32,431 nt of DNA from Phocaeicola sp. (GCA_020026175.1 JAHHQV010000029.1:1-32431); one strand, 5' to 3'. Shown: positions 23,702 through 31,840, counted from the first letter of the stretch. Made by a program: numbers and translations. Notes: a model not told the origin generated them from the sequence alone.

Positions 23702-24496
23702 TTATACTGAAACTTTTCCGGCTATATGTGGCCATGGGTCATAGTTTTCTAATGTAAAGTCCTCATATTTAAATTCGAAAATACTTTTAACTTCTGGATT
23801 TATCATCATTGTAGGAAGAGGGCGTGGCTCTCTTGTCAATTGCAGGTCTACTTGCTCCAGATGGTTAAGGTAGATATGTGCATCACCTATCGTATGGATG
23901 AAATCACCTGCCTTCAGTCCTGTTACCTGTGCCATCATCTGTAGCAATAGGGCATACGATGCAATGTTGAAAGGCACACCGAGGAAAGAGTCTGCACTTC
24001 GTTGGTACATCTGAAGGCTGAGTCTTCCGTTTGCTACATAGAACTGGAAGAACATATGGCATGGAGGGAGGTTCATATTCTGAAGGTCAGCTACATTCCA
24101 TGCATTTACAATGATACGTCTTGAGTCGGGATTATGTTTTATGGTTTCCACAGCCTCCGAAATCTGGTCAACGAACTTGCCGTCGTAAGTAGGCCATGAA
24201 CGCCACTGGAATCCATATATATGGCCGAGGTCGCCATTTTCGTCAGCCCATTCGTTCCATATTCTTACACCGTTTTCCTGAAGATACTTTACGTTGGTAT
24301 CTCCTTTCAAGAACCAAAGCAGTTCGTGTATGATAGATTTAAGATGAAGTTTTTTTGTTGTTACAAGAGGGAATCCTTCTTCCAGGTTGAATCGCATCTG
24401 GTGTCCGAAAACGCTGATGGTACCCGTTCCGGTACGGTCTTCCTTCTTAACTCCTTCGTCTTTTATGCGTTGAAGCAAGTCTAAATATTGTTTCAT
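23702..24496 (-). CDS. thyA: Thymidylate synthase
   Basis: ThyA converts dUMP and methylene-tetrahydrofolate to dTMP and dihydrofolate. It is 264 residues, the same length as the E. coli enzyme, with the nucleophile C146 in MNLPPCHMFFQFYV. It also has RTGTGTISVFGHQMRF (phosphate-binding Arg), QRSADSFLGVPFNIASYALL and a final AGKVSV where E. coli ends AGKVAI-like. It is complete. It is the first gene of a thyA-folA operon driven by a TAACTTTG box about 40 bp upstream and divergent from rsmF. Confidence 0.98.
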   Translation of the reverse strand: MKQYLDLLQRIKDEGVKKEDRTGTGTISVFGHQMRFNLEEGFPLVTTKKLHLKSIIHELLWFLKGDTNVKYLQENGVRIWNEWADENGDLGHIYGFQWRSWPTYDGKFVDQISEAVETIKHNPDSRRIIVNAWNVADLQNMNLPPCHMFFQFYVANGRLSLQMYQRSADSFLGVPFNIASYALLLQMMAQVTGLKAGDFIHTIGDAHIYLNHLEQVDLQLTREPRPLPTMMINPEVKSIFEFKYEDFTLENYDPWPHIAGKVSV

Positions 24497-24533
24497 GTGA
24501 ATAAGTACTTATTATGTTTTTTATTATTGGTGG

Positions 24534-24571
24534 CAAAGTTAATCAAAATCATGCTGAAAACATTATCTTTG
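24534..24571. promoter_or_regulatory. Back-to-back -7 boxes for thyA (-) and rsmF (+)
   Basis: CAAAGTTA at 24534-24541 reads TAACTTTG toward thyA, and TATCTTTG at 24564-24571 points toward rsmF. They lie 22 bp apart and face away from each other. Neither has a good -33 element at the normal spacing. The rsmF transcript would have a leader of about 85 nt. Confidence 0.5.
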
Positions 24572-24662
24572 CATCTATTAATCAAGCGGCATATCTATAT
24601 GCAGATGATGTTTATGCATGGCTTGTTTCTGAATAATATAGAATTTGATAAGTTGTAATATA

Positions 24663-26099
24663 ATGAATCTACCTTCTTCTTTTATAGACAGAACATCGAA
24701 ATTGATGGGAGAAGATGCTTGCAGGGAATTGTGTGAAGCACTGCAACATGATACTCCTGTAAGTATACGTGTAAATAAGGGCAAATGCGATAGTGTACCG
24801 GAGTCTTCTGTTTCTATTCCGTGGACTGCCGACGGGTATTATCTTTCGGGAAGACCTACATTTACTTTCGATCCTCTGTTTCATGCCGGATGTTATTATG
24901 TACAGGAAGCATCGTCGATGTTCCTTGAAAAGGCTGTAGACAAATATCTTAAATCTCCTGTTGTTATGCTCGACTTGTGTGCCGCTCCTGGAGGAAAGAG
25001 TACGCTACTCCGTTCTTCATTGCCGGATGGAAGTATTCTTGTTGCAAATGAGGTAACGAGAAACCGTTCGCAGATATTGGCGGAAAATATTGTGAAATGG
25101 GGAAATCCCGAAGTTATAGTGACTAACAACGACCCTGCTGATTTCACTTCTATAGGTCCGTTGTTTGATGCAATTCTTACAGATGTCCCTTGTTCGGGAG
25201 AAGGAATGTTCCGCAAAGACGAGATGGCAGTAGAAGAGTGGAGCCCAGCCAACGTCGGTTTATGTTGGGAACGTCAGAGAAGAATACTGCGTGATATATG
25301 GCCTTGCCTCAAACCGGGAGGAATATTGATATATAGCACGTGTACATTCAATCGTGAGGAGAATGAAGACAATGTGGCATGGATAGCCGGTGAACTTGGA
25401 GCGGAAATCTTGCCTGTAGATGTAGAGGAGGATTGGAAAATAACCGGCAACTTGACAGGAGGGGATTTCCCGGTATATAGATTCTTGCCTCATAAGACTG
25501 TTGGCGAAGGACTTTTCCTGGCGGTATTGAGGAAGAATGGATGTAAGGATGGTTATGAGGAATATTTTATGGAAGACATCAAGCCCAAGAAGAACAAGAA
25601 GGCTTCAAAGTCGAAGAACGACAAGAATAATCGTCCTGTAGCATTTCCGAAAGAGGTGAAGGAATGGATAAAAACAGACAGAGAAACAGAGTATATAGTT
25701 GATGGCAGCATGGTCTATGCAGTATCGGGCAAGCTTAATGCCGTAGAGAAAGTAATGAAGGACAATGGCCATAATATAAATATTCTGCATAGAGGAATTA
25801 CTTTGGGCGAAATGAAAGGCAAGGACTGGCAGCCTCATCATTCTTTGGCCATGAGCATGGAAATAAATGACAATGTTTTTCCTAAGGCAGAGTTGAGTTA
25901 CGAACAGGCTATTGCCTATCTCAGAAAAGAAGCGGTAGTTCTTGACTCTTCAGTACCTAGAGGATATGCACTTGTAACCTATTCCGGAGTTCCTTTAGGC
26001 TTTGTCAAGAATATAGGTAACCGTGCCAATAATCTATATCCACAAGAATGGAGAATACGTAGTGGATATTTGCCCGAAGAAATACGTATGGTATTCTGA
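24663..26099 (+). CDS. rsmF: RsmF/NOL1-type rRNA cytosine-C5 methyltransferase
   Basis: This SAM-dependent RNA m5C methyltransferase of the NOL1/NOP2/Sun family is 478 residues from the ATG at 24663; an in-frame TTG at 24645 is rejected. The SAM-binding motif is LDLCAAPGGKSTLL, followed by motif IV DVPCSGEGMFRKDE with C177, and YSTCTFNREENEDN with the catalytic C227. The two-cysteine arrangement is diagnostic. A lysine-rich linker (KPKKNKKASKSKNDKNNR) separates this from a C-terminal RNA-binding region with the RsmF-like ending PRGYALVTYSGVPLGFVKN. Architecture fits RsmF, whose E. coli target is 16S C1407, but the exact site here is inferred. Confidence 0.88.
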   Translation: MNLPSSFIDRTSKLMGEDACRELCEALQHDTPVSIRVNKGKCDSVPESSVSIPWTADGYYLSGRPTFTFDPLFHAGCYYVQEASSMFLEKAVDKYLKSPVVMLDLCAAPGGKSTLLRSSLPDGSILVANEVTRNRSQILAENIVKWGNPEVIVTNNDPADFTSIGPLFDAILTDVPCSGEGMFRKDEMAVEEWSPANVGLCWERQRRILRDIWPCLKPGGILIYSTCTFNREENEDNVAWIAGELGAEILPVDVEEDWKITGNLTGGDFPVYRFLPHKTVGEGLFLAVLRKNGCKDGYEEYFMEDIKPKKNKKASKSKNDKNNRPVAFPKEVKEWIKTDRETEYIVDGSMVYAVSGKLNAVEKVMKDNGHNINILHRGITLGEMKGKDWQPHHSLAMSMEINDNVFPKAELSYEQAIAYLRKEAVVLDSSVPRGYALVTYSGVPLGFVKNIGNRANNLYPQEWRIRSGYLPEEIRMVF

Positions 26100-26110
26100 T
26101 TGGTTGGTAT

Positions 26111-26173
26111 GACATTCGGCGAGCCGTATTTAAAACTACATCCAATCGTTTTAATTACGGCTCGCCGAATGTT
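26111..26173. terminator. Long GC-rich hairpin between rsmF and topB
   Basis: Arms 26112-26128 and 26156-26172 are a perfect 17-bp inverted repeat (ACATTCGGCGAGCCGTA on the left). After one T-T mismatch they continue as seven more pairs (26130-26136 with 26148-26154) around an 11-nt loop. The element sits between two converging genes. No long U-tract follows on either strand, so it may be a bidirectional terminator or a dispersed palindromic repeat. Confidence 0.65.
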
Positions 26174-26216
26174 TGTATGATATTTAAGTAATACTGTTTC
26201 TGATGTTTGTGGTGTT

Positions 26217-28367
26217 TTATTCAAAAGGTTTTCTGAATTTACATCCGTTTTTCCAGTTAGAACAGCCATAGGCTGTCTTTCCCTTTATGATAATTCCCTT
26301 TCCGCATACCGGACAAGCCTTGCCTATTATACTGTCATCATCTGGTAACGTCATCATACCAGCATTGCCATTGTTCGTTTCAGACTTCTTTCTACCCGAT
26401 GAGGCTTTGTTTGAGGTTGTCTTTTTCCTTGTTGCTTTAGGTTCGGCTGACTTTTTTGCAGGCTTCTTTTCACCTTCAGCTGAAGTTACTGCAATACGTC
26501 GGTTGGTATTGTCGCCCAACACACTGTTCACTATATCGGTAACCATCTGTTTCAGTTCGCTTATGAATGTAGCAGCATTGTAGTTTCTTCTTTCTATTTC
26601 GCGAAGTTTCTTTTCCCATATACCGGTAAGTTCAGCCGATTTCAGCAGCTCTTCGTGTATAAGCTGTATAAGTTCCACTCCTGTTGGCGTAGCTATAAGA
26701 TTCTTTTTCTCTTTTCTGATATACCTGCGTTTGAAGAGAGTTTCTATGATAGCAGCTCTGGTAGACGGACGTCCTATCCCGTTTTCTTTCATGGCATCCC
26801 TCAGTTCGTCGTTGTCAACGAGTTTTCCGGCTGTCTCCATTGCTCTCAGAAGTGTAGCTTCTGTATAAGGGCGTGGAGGTTGGGTCCATTTTTCATACAG
26901 CGAAGGTTCGTGAGGACCGTTCTCTCCTTTGCTGAAGGCTGGCAGAGTCTTGTCTTCTTCATTCTCTTTAGAGTCGTCTTGTTGTTCTTTAGTGAAAATC
27001 ACTCTCCATCCTGGGTCTATTATCTGCTTTCCGGTAGCCTTGAATTCTATTTTGTCTGCTTCGCCTATTACGGTTGTAGTAGAAAATTTACAATCAGGAT
27101 AGAACACGGCAATGAACCGTCGTGCTATAAGGTCGAACACACTTTTCTCCATATTGGTGAGTTCGCGTGGCTGCACTCCCGTAGGTATGATGGCATGGTG
27201 GTCTGTCACCTTCGAGTTGTCGAAAACCTTTTTCGATTTGATAAGTGTCTTGCCTGCCAATGGTGCAGTAAAAATGGCATAGTCTTTCAGTCCGTCAAGT
27301 ATTTTCGGACATTTCGGGTAAATGTCATCGCTTAGGAAAGTAGTGTCTACGCGAGGATATGTGGCTATCTTCTTTTCGTATAGAGACTGGATGAGCTGCA
27401 ATGTCATATCTGCCGAATATCCGAACTTCCTGTTACACTCTACCTGAAGAGAAGTCAGGTCGAACAGTCGTTGAGGTGCTTCCGTACCTTTTTTTGAAGA
27501 TACTTCAGTTATAGTAAACGGAGCGTTCTTTATGCGTTCCAACAGAGACTCTCCGGTTTCCTTGTCGGTGATGGGAGGTATACCTCTGTTTGTATCTTCT
27601 TTCACTTTCTTTTTGGCATTAGGATTTTCTTTTTCCTTTTCGGCCTCTTCGGCAAGTTCTTCATCACTCTTTCTTGTAATTGCCGAAAAAGTAGTGTCAC
27701 GGTATATGGTTTTCAGTTCCCAATATTGTTTTGGGACAAAATGTTCTATTTCCTGTTGTCTTTTTACAATAAGGGCTAGAGTAGGAGTCTGCACACGACC
27801 TATCGACAACACCTGTCTGTTCTGTCCGTATTTCAGAGTATATAGTCGTGTAGCATTCATTCCAAGTGTCCAGTCGCCTATAGCCCTGCTCAGTCCAGCC
27901 TCATAAAGCGACTGAAATTCTTTTTCGTCTTTCAGATTGGCAAAGCCTTCTTTAATTGCTTCTTCCGTAAGAGAAGAAATCCACAGTCTTTTTACGGGAC
28001 ATCTGGCACCAGCCTTCTGCATCACCCATCTTTGTATCAGTTCTCCTTCCTGTCCGGCATCACCGCAGTTTATTATCATATCTGCTTTCTGCATCAGCGA
28101 TTCTATTATCTTGAACTGTTTTTCTATACCGGAGTCGTTGATAATCTTTATGCCGAAACGTGGAGGAATCATAGGAAGGCTTCCAAGCGACCACATTTTC
28201 CACGATGGAGTATATTCGTGTGGCTCTTTAAGTGTACACAGATGACCGAATGTCCATGTCACCTGGTATCCGTTTCCTTCTATAAATCCGTCTTTTTTGT
28301 TTCTTGCTCCTAGCACATCTGCTATATCTCGTGCCACACTGGGCTTTTCGGCTATACAAACTATCAT
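26217..28367 (-). CDS. topB: DNA topoisomerase III
   Basis: TopB is a type IA topoisomerase that passes one strand through a transient break and unlinks intermediates. The protein has 716 residues. It has the TOPRIM start MIVCIAEKPSVARDIADVLG with E7, SIGRVQTPTLALI, and the nucleophilic tyrosine Y337 in IATYPRVDTTFLSDD. GIGRPSTRAAIIETL follows. The second TOPRIM motif reads C-G-D103-A-G105-Q-E107-G-E, so the middle acid of DxDxE is absent. A charged insertion lies near residues 232-265. The C-terminus has a Lys/Ser-rich linker and one four-cysteine zinc ribbon (CPVCGKG, then YGCSNWKNGCKFRKPF). Conjugative elements also carry TopB, but nothing else here suggests one. Confidence 0.93.
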   Translation of the reverse strand: MIVCIAEKPSVARDIADVLGARNKKDGFIEGNGYQVTWTFGHLCTLKEPHEYTPSWKMWSLGSLPMIPPRFGIKIINDSGIEKQFKIIESLMQKADMIINCGDAGQEGELIQRWVMQKAGARCPVKRLWISSLTEEAIKEGFANLKDEKEFQSLYEAGLSRAIGDWTLGMNATRLYTLKYGQNRQVLSIGRVQTPTLALIVKRQQEIEHFVPKQYWELKTIYRDTTFSAITRKSDEELAEEAEKEKENPNAKKKVKEDTNRGIPPITDKETGESLLERIKNAPFTITEVSSKKGTEAPQRLFDLTSLQVECNRKFGYSADMTLQLIQSLYEKKIATYPRVDTTFLSDDIYPKCPKILDGLKDYAIFTAPLAGKTLIKSKKVFDNSKVTDHHAIIPTGVQPRELTNMEKSVFDLIARRFIAVFYPDCKFSTTTVIGEADKIEFKATGKQIIDPGWRVIFTKEQQDDSKENEEDKTLPAFSKGENGPHEPSLYEKWTQPPRPYTEATLLRAMETAGKLVDNDELRDAMKENGIGRPSTRAAIIETLFKRRYIRKEKKNLIATPTGVELIQLIHEELLKSAELTGIWEKKLREIERRNYNAATFISELKQMVTDIVNSVLGDNTNRRIAVTSAEGEKKPAKKSAEPKATRKKTTSNKASSGRKKSETNNGNAGMMTLPDDDSIIGKACPVCGKGIIIKGKTAYGCSNWKNGCKFRKPFE

Positions 28368-28398
28368 TATACTTCTATTTGTTTTTACAACTATTATG

Positions 28399-28430
28399 CA
28401 AAAGTAGAAGAATTATCAGAAATCTTCAAA
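28399..28430 (-). promoter_or_regulatory. Promoter of topB
   Basis: Read on the minus strand: TTTG (28430-28427), a 20-nt spacer, then TACTTTTG (28406-28399), a full consensus match. Transcription should start near 28392, about 25 nt before the ATG. Confidence 0.7.
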
Positions 28431-28567
28431 AAAACATGTTGGTTTTATATTACAGCAAAACATAAACAGGCTTTAAGTCCTGTGGTTGGTTTATGGTGGT
28501 TGAAGCTATAATCAGTCATTGACATTATGTAATAAAGACAGTGCTTTCCATGAAACTCCTTGTCACC

Positions 28568-28597
28568 TTCTGTAAAGGCAATATTCATTTATACAGA
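28568..28597. repeat. 30-bp palindromic repeat, copy A
   Basis: This copy starts TTCTGTAAAGGCAA and ends CATTTATACAGA. It matches copy B (28632-28661) at 24 of 30 positions without gaps. Its own dyad symmetry is partial (TCTGTA with TACAGA at the ends). Confidence 0.6.
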
Positions 28598-28630
28598 TGC
28601 AGGTTGTGTATGTGTAAGTGAAATTAATAT

Positions 28631-28661
28631 TTCTGTAAATGCAAGTTGCATTTATAGAAAA
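28631..28661. repeat. 31-bp near-perfect palindrome, copy B
   Basis: The 15-bp arms TTTCTGTAAATGCAA and TTGCATTTATAGAAA flank a single G, with 14 of 15 symmetric positions (the exception is a G-U type pair). It lies 64 bp from copy A in the same orientation, about 170 bp before the GH16 start. The one-base spacer suits a dimeric protein operator better than a terminator. Confidence 0.7.
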
Positions 28662-28752
28662 TACTTTGGCGTTTACGAAATGATGCGAAGATGGTAAAAT
28701 GTTACTTCTTATCCTTATAAAAAACTTAGTATTTGTAAATTTTTCAGCTATG

Positions 28753-28785
28753 CTTGTTATAATACATTCTGAATATTTATATTTG
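28753..28785 (+). promoter_or_regulatory. Promoter of the GH16 gene
   Basis: TATATTTG at 28778-28785 is a full -7 match. CTTG at 28753-28756 is a near-match -33 element 21 nt upstream. Transcription would start near 28792, about 42 nt before the ATG. Confidence 0.6.
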
Positions 28786-28833
28786 TAGTGTTTTGAAAAA
28801 ATAGTTTAGTAATAATTCTAAAGTTAACGAATA

Positions 28834-29616
28834 ATGAGAAATCTAGTAAAAACATTGTTTTTGGTGTCGTTGTGTGTACCTTCTTATGTGATGTCACAAA
28901 GTCCGAAATATAAATTGGTGTGGAAGGAGAATTTTCGTGGAAAAGAAATAAATGACAAATATTGGACCAAGATTCCAAGAGGAGAATCTGACTGGAACAG
29001 GCATATGTCATCCCACCCCGACCTTTATGAAGTAAAAAATAGTAACCTTATACTTCACGGGGTGGAGAATAAAGGAGTGGCTCCTGAAGATACAGCACGA
29101 TATATCACCGGTGGAGTATACACAAAAGATAAGATGACAATAACATACGGAAAGGTTGAGGTAAAAGCAAAGCTTCAAGGAGCCAAGGGAGCATGGCCTG
29201 CAATATGGATGTTGCCTAATGAGGGAAAATGGCCCGATGGAGGTGAAATAGATATAATGGAAAGACTGAATCACGATACCATTGCATATCAAACGGTTCA
29301 TTCGTATTATACATACGTTCTTAAAGAGACGGAAAATCCAAAGCATGGTTCAACCGGCAAGATAAATCCTGATGGATATAACGTGTATGCAGTAGAAATA
29401 CTCCCCGACAGTCTTGTTTTCTCAATAAACGGTAATCGTACTTTCTCTTATCCTAAAATAGAGACCGACAAGAAAGGACAATATCCGTTTGGAACTCCAT
29501 ATTATCTTCTTATAGACATGCAGATAGAAGGTTCGTGGGTAGGAAAGGCAGACCCGAAGGAATATCCTGTCAAAATGGAAGTGGATTGGGTGAAAATGTA
29601 TGAATTGAAGAAGTGA
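28834..29616 (+). CDS. Secreted GH16-family glycoside hydrolase
   Basis: This 260-residue protein has a signal peptide (LVKTLFLVSLCVPSYVMSQ) and no lipobox, followed directly by a single GH16 beta-jelly-roll. The catalytic motif E-I-D-I-M-E is at residues 138-143 (nucleophile E138, acid/base E143), in GGEIDIMERLNHD. WPAIWMLPNEGKWPDGG before it and the closing VDWVKMYELKK are typical. GH16 enzymes cut beta-1,3 or beta-1,4 glucans and galactans such as laminarin, lichenan, agar or porphyran. The motif with an inserted Met (ExDxME) resembles laminarinase-like members, but the substrate is an inference. No SusC/SusD or regulator genes are adjacent, so it is not in a recognisable polysaccharide locus here. 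Confidence 0.9.
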   Translation: MRNLVKTLFLVSLCVPSYVMSQSPKYKLVWKENFRGKEINDKYWTKIPRGESDWNRHMSSHPDLYEVKNSNLILHGVENKGVAPEDTARYITGGVYTKDKMTITYGKVEVKAKLQGAKGAWPAIWMLPNEGKWPDGGEIDIMERLNHDTIAYQTVHSYYTYVLKETENPKHGSTGKINPDGYNVYAVEILPDSLVFSINGNRTFSYPKIETDKKGQYPFGTPYYLLIDMQIEGSWVGKADPKEYPVKMEVDWVKMYELKK

Positions 29617-29639
29617 ACGATGTAGGAATTTCGTGTGGC

Positions 29640-29667
29640 AAGCTTTTTGTATATAAGCTTTTGTATA
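29640..29667 (+). repeat. Short tandem duplication with weak hairpin
   Basis: AAGCTTTTTGTATA (29640-29653) is followed after one base by AAGCTTTTGTATA (29655-29667). The AAGCTT copies can also pair with each other as a weak stem followed by TTTT. No consensus promoter is seen in this 71-bp gap between GH16 and the protease gene. Confidence 0.4.
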
Positions 29668-29687
29668 ACTGTAATAAATAATAAAAA

Positions 29688-30371
29688 ATGGCTTTTAGTT
29701 GGATTGTTTTTATCGGAGTGGCTATATTGAGTTATATAGTCCAGTCTAGTTTGCAAAGTAAATTTGAAAAATACTCAAAGGTAGGTTTGTCCAATGGTAT
29801 GACAGGTCGTGAGGTGGCTGAAAAAATGTTGAGAGATAATGGTATCTATGATGTAAGGGTGATAAGCACTCCGGGAATGTTGACAGACCACTACAACCCT
29901 TCGGACAAGACTGTAAACTTGAGTGAAGGTGTTTATTCTTCTTGCAGTGTTGCTGCCGCTGCCGTAGCTGCTCACGAGTGTGGTCATGCAGTACAGCATG
30001 CCCGTGCATACGCACCTCTTCAGATGCGTTCGGCACTTGTCCCTGTTGTACAGTTTTCGTCTTCCATTATGTCGTGGATATTGCTTGCCGGAATCATAAT
30101 GGTAAATTCATTCCCTCAGCTTTTGCTTATTGGAATATGTCTTTTTGCCATGACTACTCTTTTCAGCTTTATCACTCTGCCTGTAGAGATTGATGCCAGC
30201 AGGCGTGCGCTTGTGTGGCTTGGCAATGCAAGGATTACAGATCCGTACAATCATTCTCAGGCCAAAGATGCATTGAAGTCTGCTGCATACACATATGTAG
30301 TTGCAGCATTGGGCTCATTGGCTACCCTTGTTTATTATATTATGATATATATGGGAAGACGTGAGGAATGA
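29688..30371 (+). CDS. Zinc-dependent membrane protease, YugP-like
   Basis: This 227-residue integral membrane protein has an N-terminal transmembrane helix (WIVFIGVAILSYIVQSSL), a soluble zinc-protease segment, two adjacent helices in the middle (IMSWILLAGIIMV, then LLLIGICLFAMTTLFSFITL) and a C-terminal helix (YVVAALGSLATLVYYIMIYMG). The zinc motif is HECGHAVQH with H96, E97 and H100. PVEIDASRRAL after the third helix supplies the likely third ligand Glu. GMTGREVAEKMLRDNGI and DHYNPSDKTVNLSEGVY are family signatures. Substrates are unknown; the family resembles membrane-quality-control proteases such as HtpX. It may be read through from GH16. Confidence 0.88.
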   Translation: MAFSWIVFIGVAILSYIVQSSLQSKFEKYSKVGLSNGMTGREVAEKMLRDNGIYDVRVISTPGMLTDHYNPSDKTVNLSEGVYSSCSVAAAAVAAHECGHAVQHARAYAPLQMRSALVPVVQFSSSIMSWILLAGIIMVNSFPQLLLIGICLFAMTTLFSFITLPVEIDASRRALVWLGNARITDPYNHSQAKDALKSAAYTYVVAALGSLATLVYYIMIYMGRREE

Positions 30372-30390
30372 TTTATATATCAATCATGCT

Positions 30391-30421
30391 TCTGTTTTAT
30401 AAAAAAAATTGTATACTTTTG
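30391..30421 (+). promoter_or_regulatory. Promoter of hisS
   Basis: TACTTTTG at 30414-30421 fits the -7 consensus. TCTG at 30391-30394 is a weak -33 element 19 nt upstream. The ATG lies about 22 nt past the expected start site. Confidence 0.5.
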
Positions 30422-30449
30422 TAACTAAAATAATAAAGACTATAACATT

Positions 30450-31811
30450 ATGGCTACAAAACCGGGAATACCAAAAGGAACAAGAGATTTTTCGCCTGTA
30501 GAAATGGCGAAACGTAACTATATATTCGATACAATACGTGAAGTCTTTCATCTTTATGGATACAGCCAGATAGAGACTCCTTCGATGGAGAACCTCTCTA
30601 CTCTGATGGGCAAATATGGCGAGGAAGGAGACAAGCTGTTGTTTAAAATCCAAAATTCGGGTGATTATTTTTCGGGAATAACAGACGAGGAACTCCTTGG
30701 TCGTAATTCGGTGAAACTTGCATCAAAGTTTTGTGAAAAAGGATTGAGATATGACCTTACAGTACCTTTTGCACGATATGTAGTGATGCATCGTGAGGAG
30801 ATTACCTTCCCTTTCAAACGCTTTCAGATTCAGCCTGTATGGCGTGCCGACCGTCCTCAGAAAGGACGCTACCGTGAATTCTATCAGTGCGACGCCGATG
30901 TGGTTGGCAGTAATTCGCTGATAAATGAAGTGGAACTTGTACAGATGATAGATTCGGTGTTCAGCAAATTTGGAGTACGTGTATCTATCAAGATTAACAA
31001 TCGTAAGATTCTTACAGGTATAGCCGAAATCATAGGCGAAGCAGACAAGATAGTTGACATAACCGTTGCCATCGACAAACTCGACAAAATTGGTCTTGAC
31101 AATGTAAATGCCGAACTGGCCTCAAAAGGTATTCCTCAAGAAGCTATTGACAAACTTCAGCCTATCATCCTTCTCAGTGGAACTAATGACGAAAAGCTGG
31201 AGACTTTGAAAACTGTTTTGGCTGCTAGTGAAACAGGACTGAAGGGAGTAGAGGAGAGTGAGTTTATCTTGAAGCATGTATCACGTTTGGGAGTAAAATC
31301 GGATGTGGAACTTGATTTGACTCTTGCCCGTGGACTGAACTACTATACTGGAGCTATTTTCGAGGTAAAGGCTCTCGACGTTCAGATAGGAAGCATCAGT
31401 GGTGGAGGAAGATATGATAATCTTACGGGTGTGTTCGGTATGGACGGTATCTCGGGGGTAGGTATATCGTTCGGGGCAGACCGTATATATGATGTACTCA
31501 ACCAGCTCGACCTTTATCCTAAAGAGGCTGTAAACGGAACCCAACTGTTGTTTGTGAACTTTGGCGAGAAAGAGGCTGAATATTCGCTGCCTATTCTGTT
31601 CAAGGCTCGTGCAGAAGGGATAAGGGCAGAAATGTATCCTGACAGCACCAAGATGAAGAAGCAGATGAGCTATGCCAATGCCAAGCAGATACGTTTTGTG
31701 GCAATAGTGGGCGAAAATGAAATGAACGAGGGAAAAGTGATGCTCAAGAATATGACTACAGGCGAGCAGTCTCTTCTTTCTCCTGAAGAACTCATAGCTG
31801 CAGTGAAATAA
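30450..31811 (+). CDS. hisS: Histidyl-tRNA synthetase
   Basis: HisS attaches histidine to tRNA-His in the cytoplasm. This is a complete 453-residue class II synthetase: start KPGIPKGTRDFSPVEM, motif 1 region IETPSMENLSTLMGKYGEEG, motif 2 RFQIQPVWRADRPQKGRYREF, the histidine-specific RGLNYYTGAIFEV near residue 293, motif 3 GGGRYDNLTGVFG / GVGISFGADRIYDVL, and a C-terminal anticodon-binding domain (residues ~365-450). The long motif 2 loop and overall length match the form usual in Bacteroidetes, which resembles the eukaryotic type. It is probably monocistronic, with its own promoter and terminator. Confidence 0.97.
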   Translation: MATKPGIPKGTRDFSPVEMAKRNYIFDTIREVFHLYGYSQIETPSMENLSTLMGKYGEEGDKLLFKIQNSGDYFSGITDEELLGRNSVKLASKFCEKGLRYDLTVPFARYVVMHREEITFPFKRFQIQPVWRADRPQKGRYREFYQCDADVVGSNSLINEVELVQMIDSVFSKFGVRVSIKINNRKILTGIAEIIGEADKIVDITVAIDKLDKIGLDNVNAELASKGIPQEAIDKLQPIILLSGTNDEKLETLKTVLAASETGLKGVEESEFILKHVSRLGVKSDVELDLTLARGLNYYTGAIFEVKALDVQIGSISGGGRYDNLTGVFGMDGISGVGISFGADRIYDVLNQLDLYPKEAVNGTQLLFVNFGEKEAEYSLPILFKARAEGIRAEMYPDSTKMKKQMSYANAKQIRFVAIVGENEMNEGKVMLKNMTTGEQSLLSPEELIAAVK

Positions 31812-31840
31812 TGACTTTTATATACATGGTATAAAAATGC

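Larger units (their letters stand above)
28431..28833. other. 403-bp intergenic region with palindromic repeats
   Basis: No credible gene is visible between topB and the GH16 gene. The region holds a small inverted repeat near 28461-28495 (CATAAAC with GTTTATG, and ACAGG with CCTGT inside). It also holds TGACATTATGT at 28520-28530, identical to 11 bases of the groESL upstream palindrome, a pair of related palindromes at 28568-28597 and 28631-28661, and the GH16 promoter. It is unusually long and structured for this window, so an operator array or a small RNA is possible. Confidence 0.55.

Noticed and set aside
24645..24662. TTG start adding six residues to the RsmF-type methyltransferase
   Set aside because: The ATG at 24663 gives the natural start; no family feature lies upstream.
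27532..27906. 124-codon plus-strand frame opposite topB
   Set aside because: Its Ser/Phe-rich low-complexity composition mirrors the Lys/Glu-rich topB insertion; it is a shadow.
28631..28661. Palindrome B as an intrinsic terminator for an unseen transcript
   Set aside because: It has a one-base centre, no GC-rich stem and no U-tract; a protein-binding dyad is more likely.
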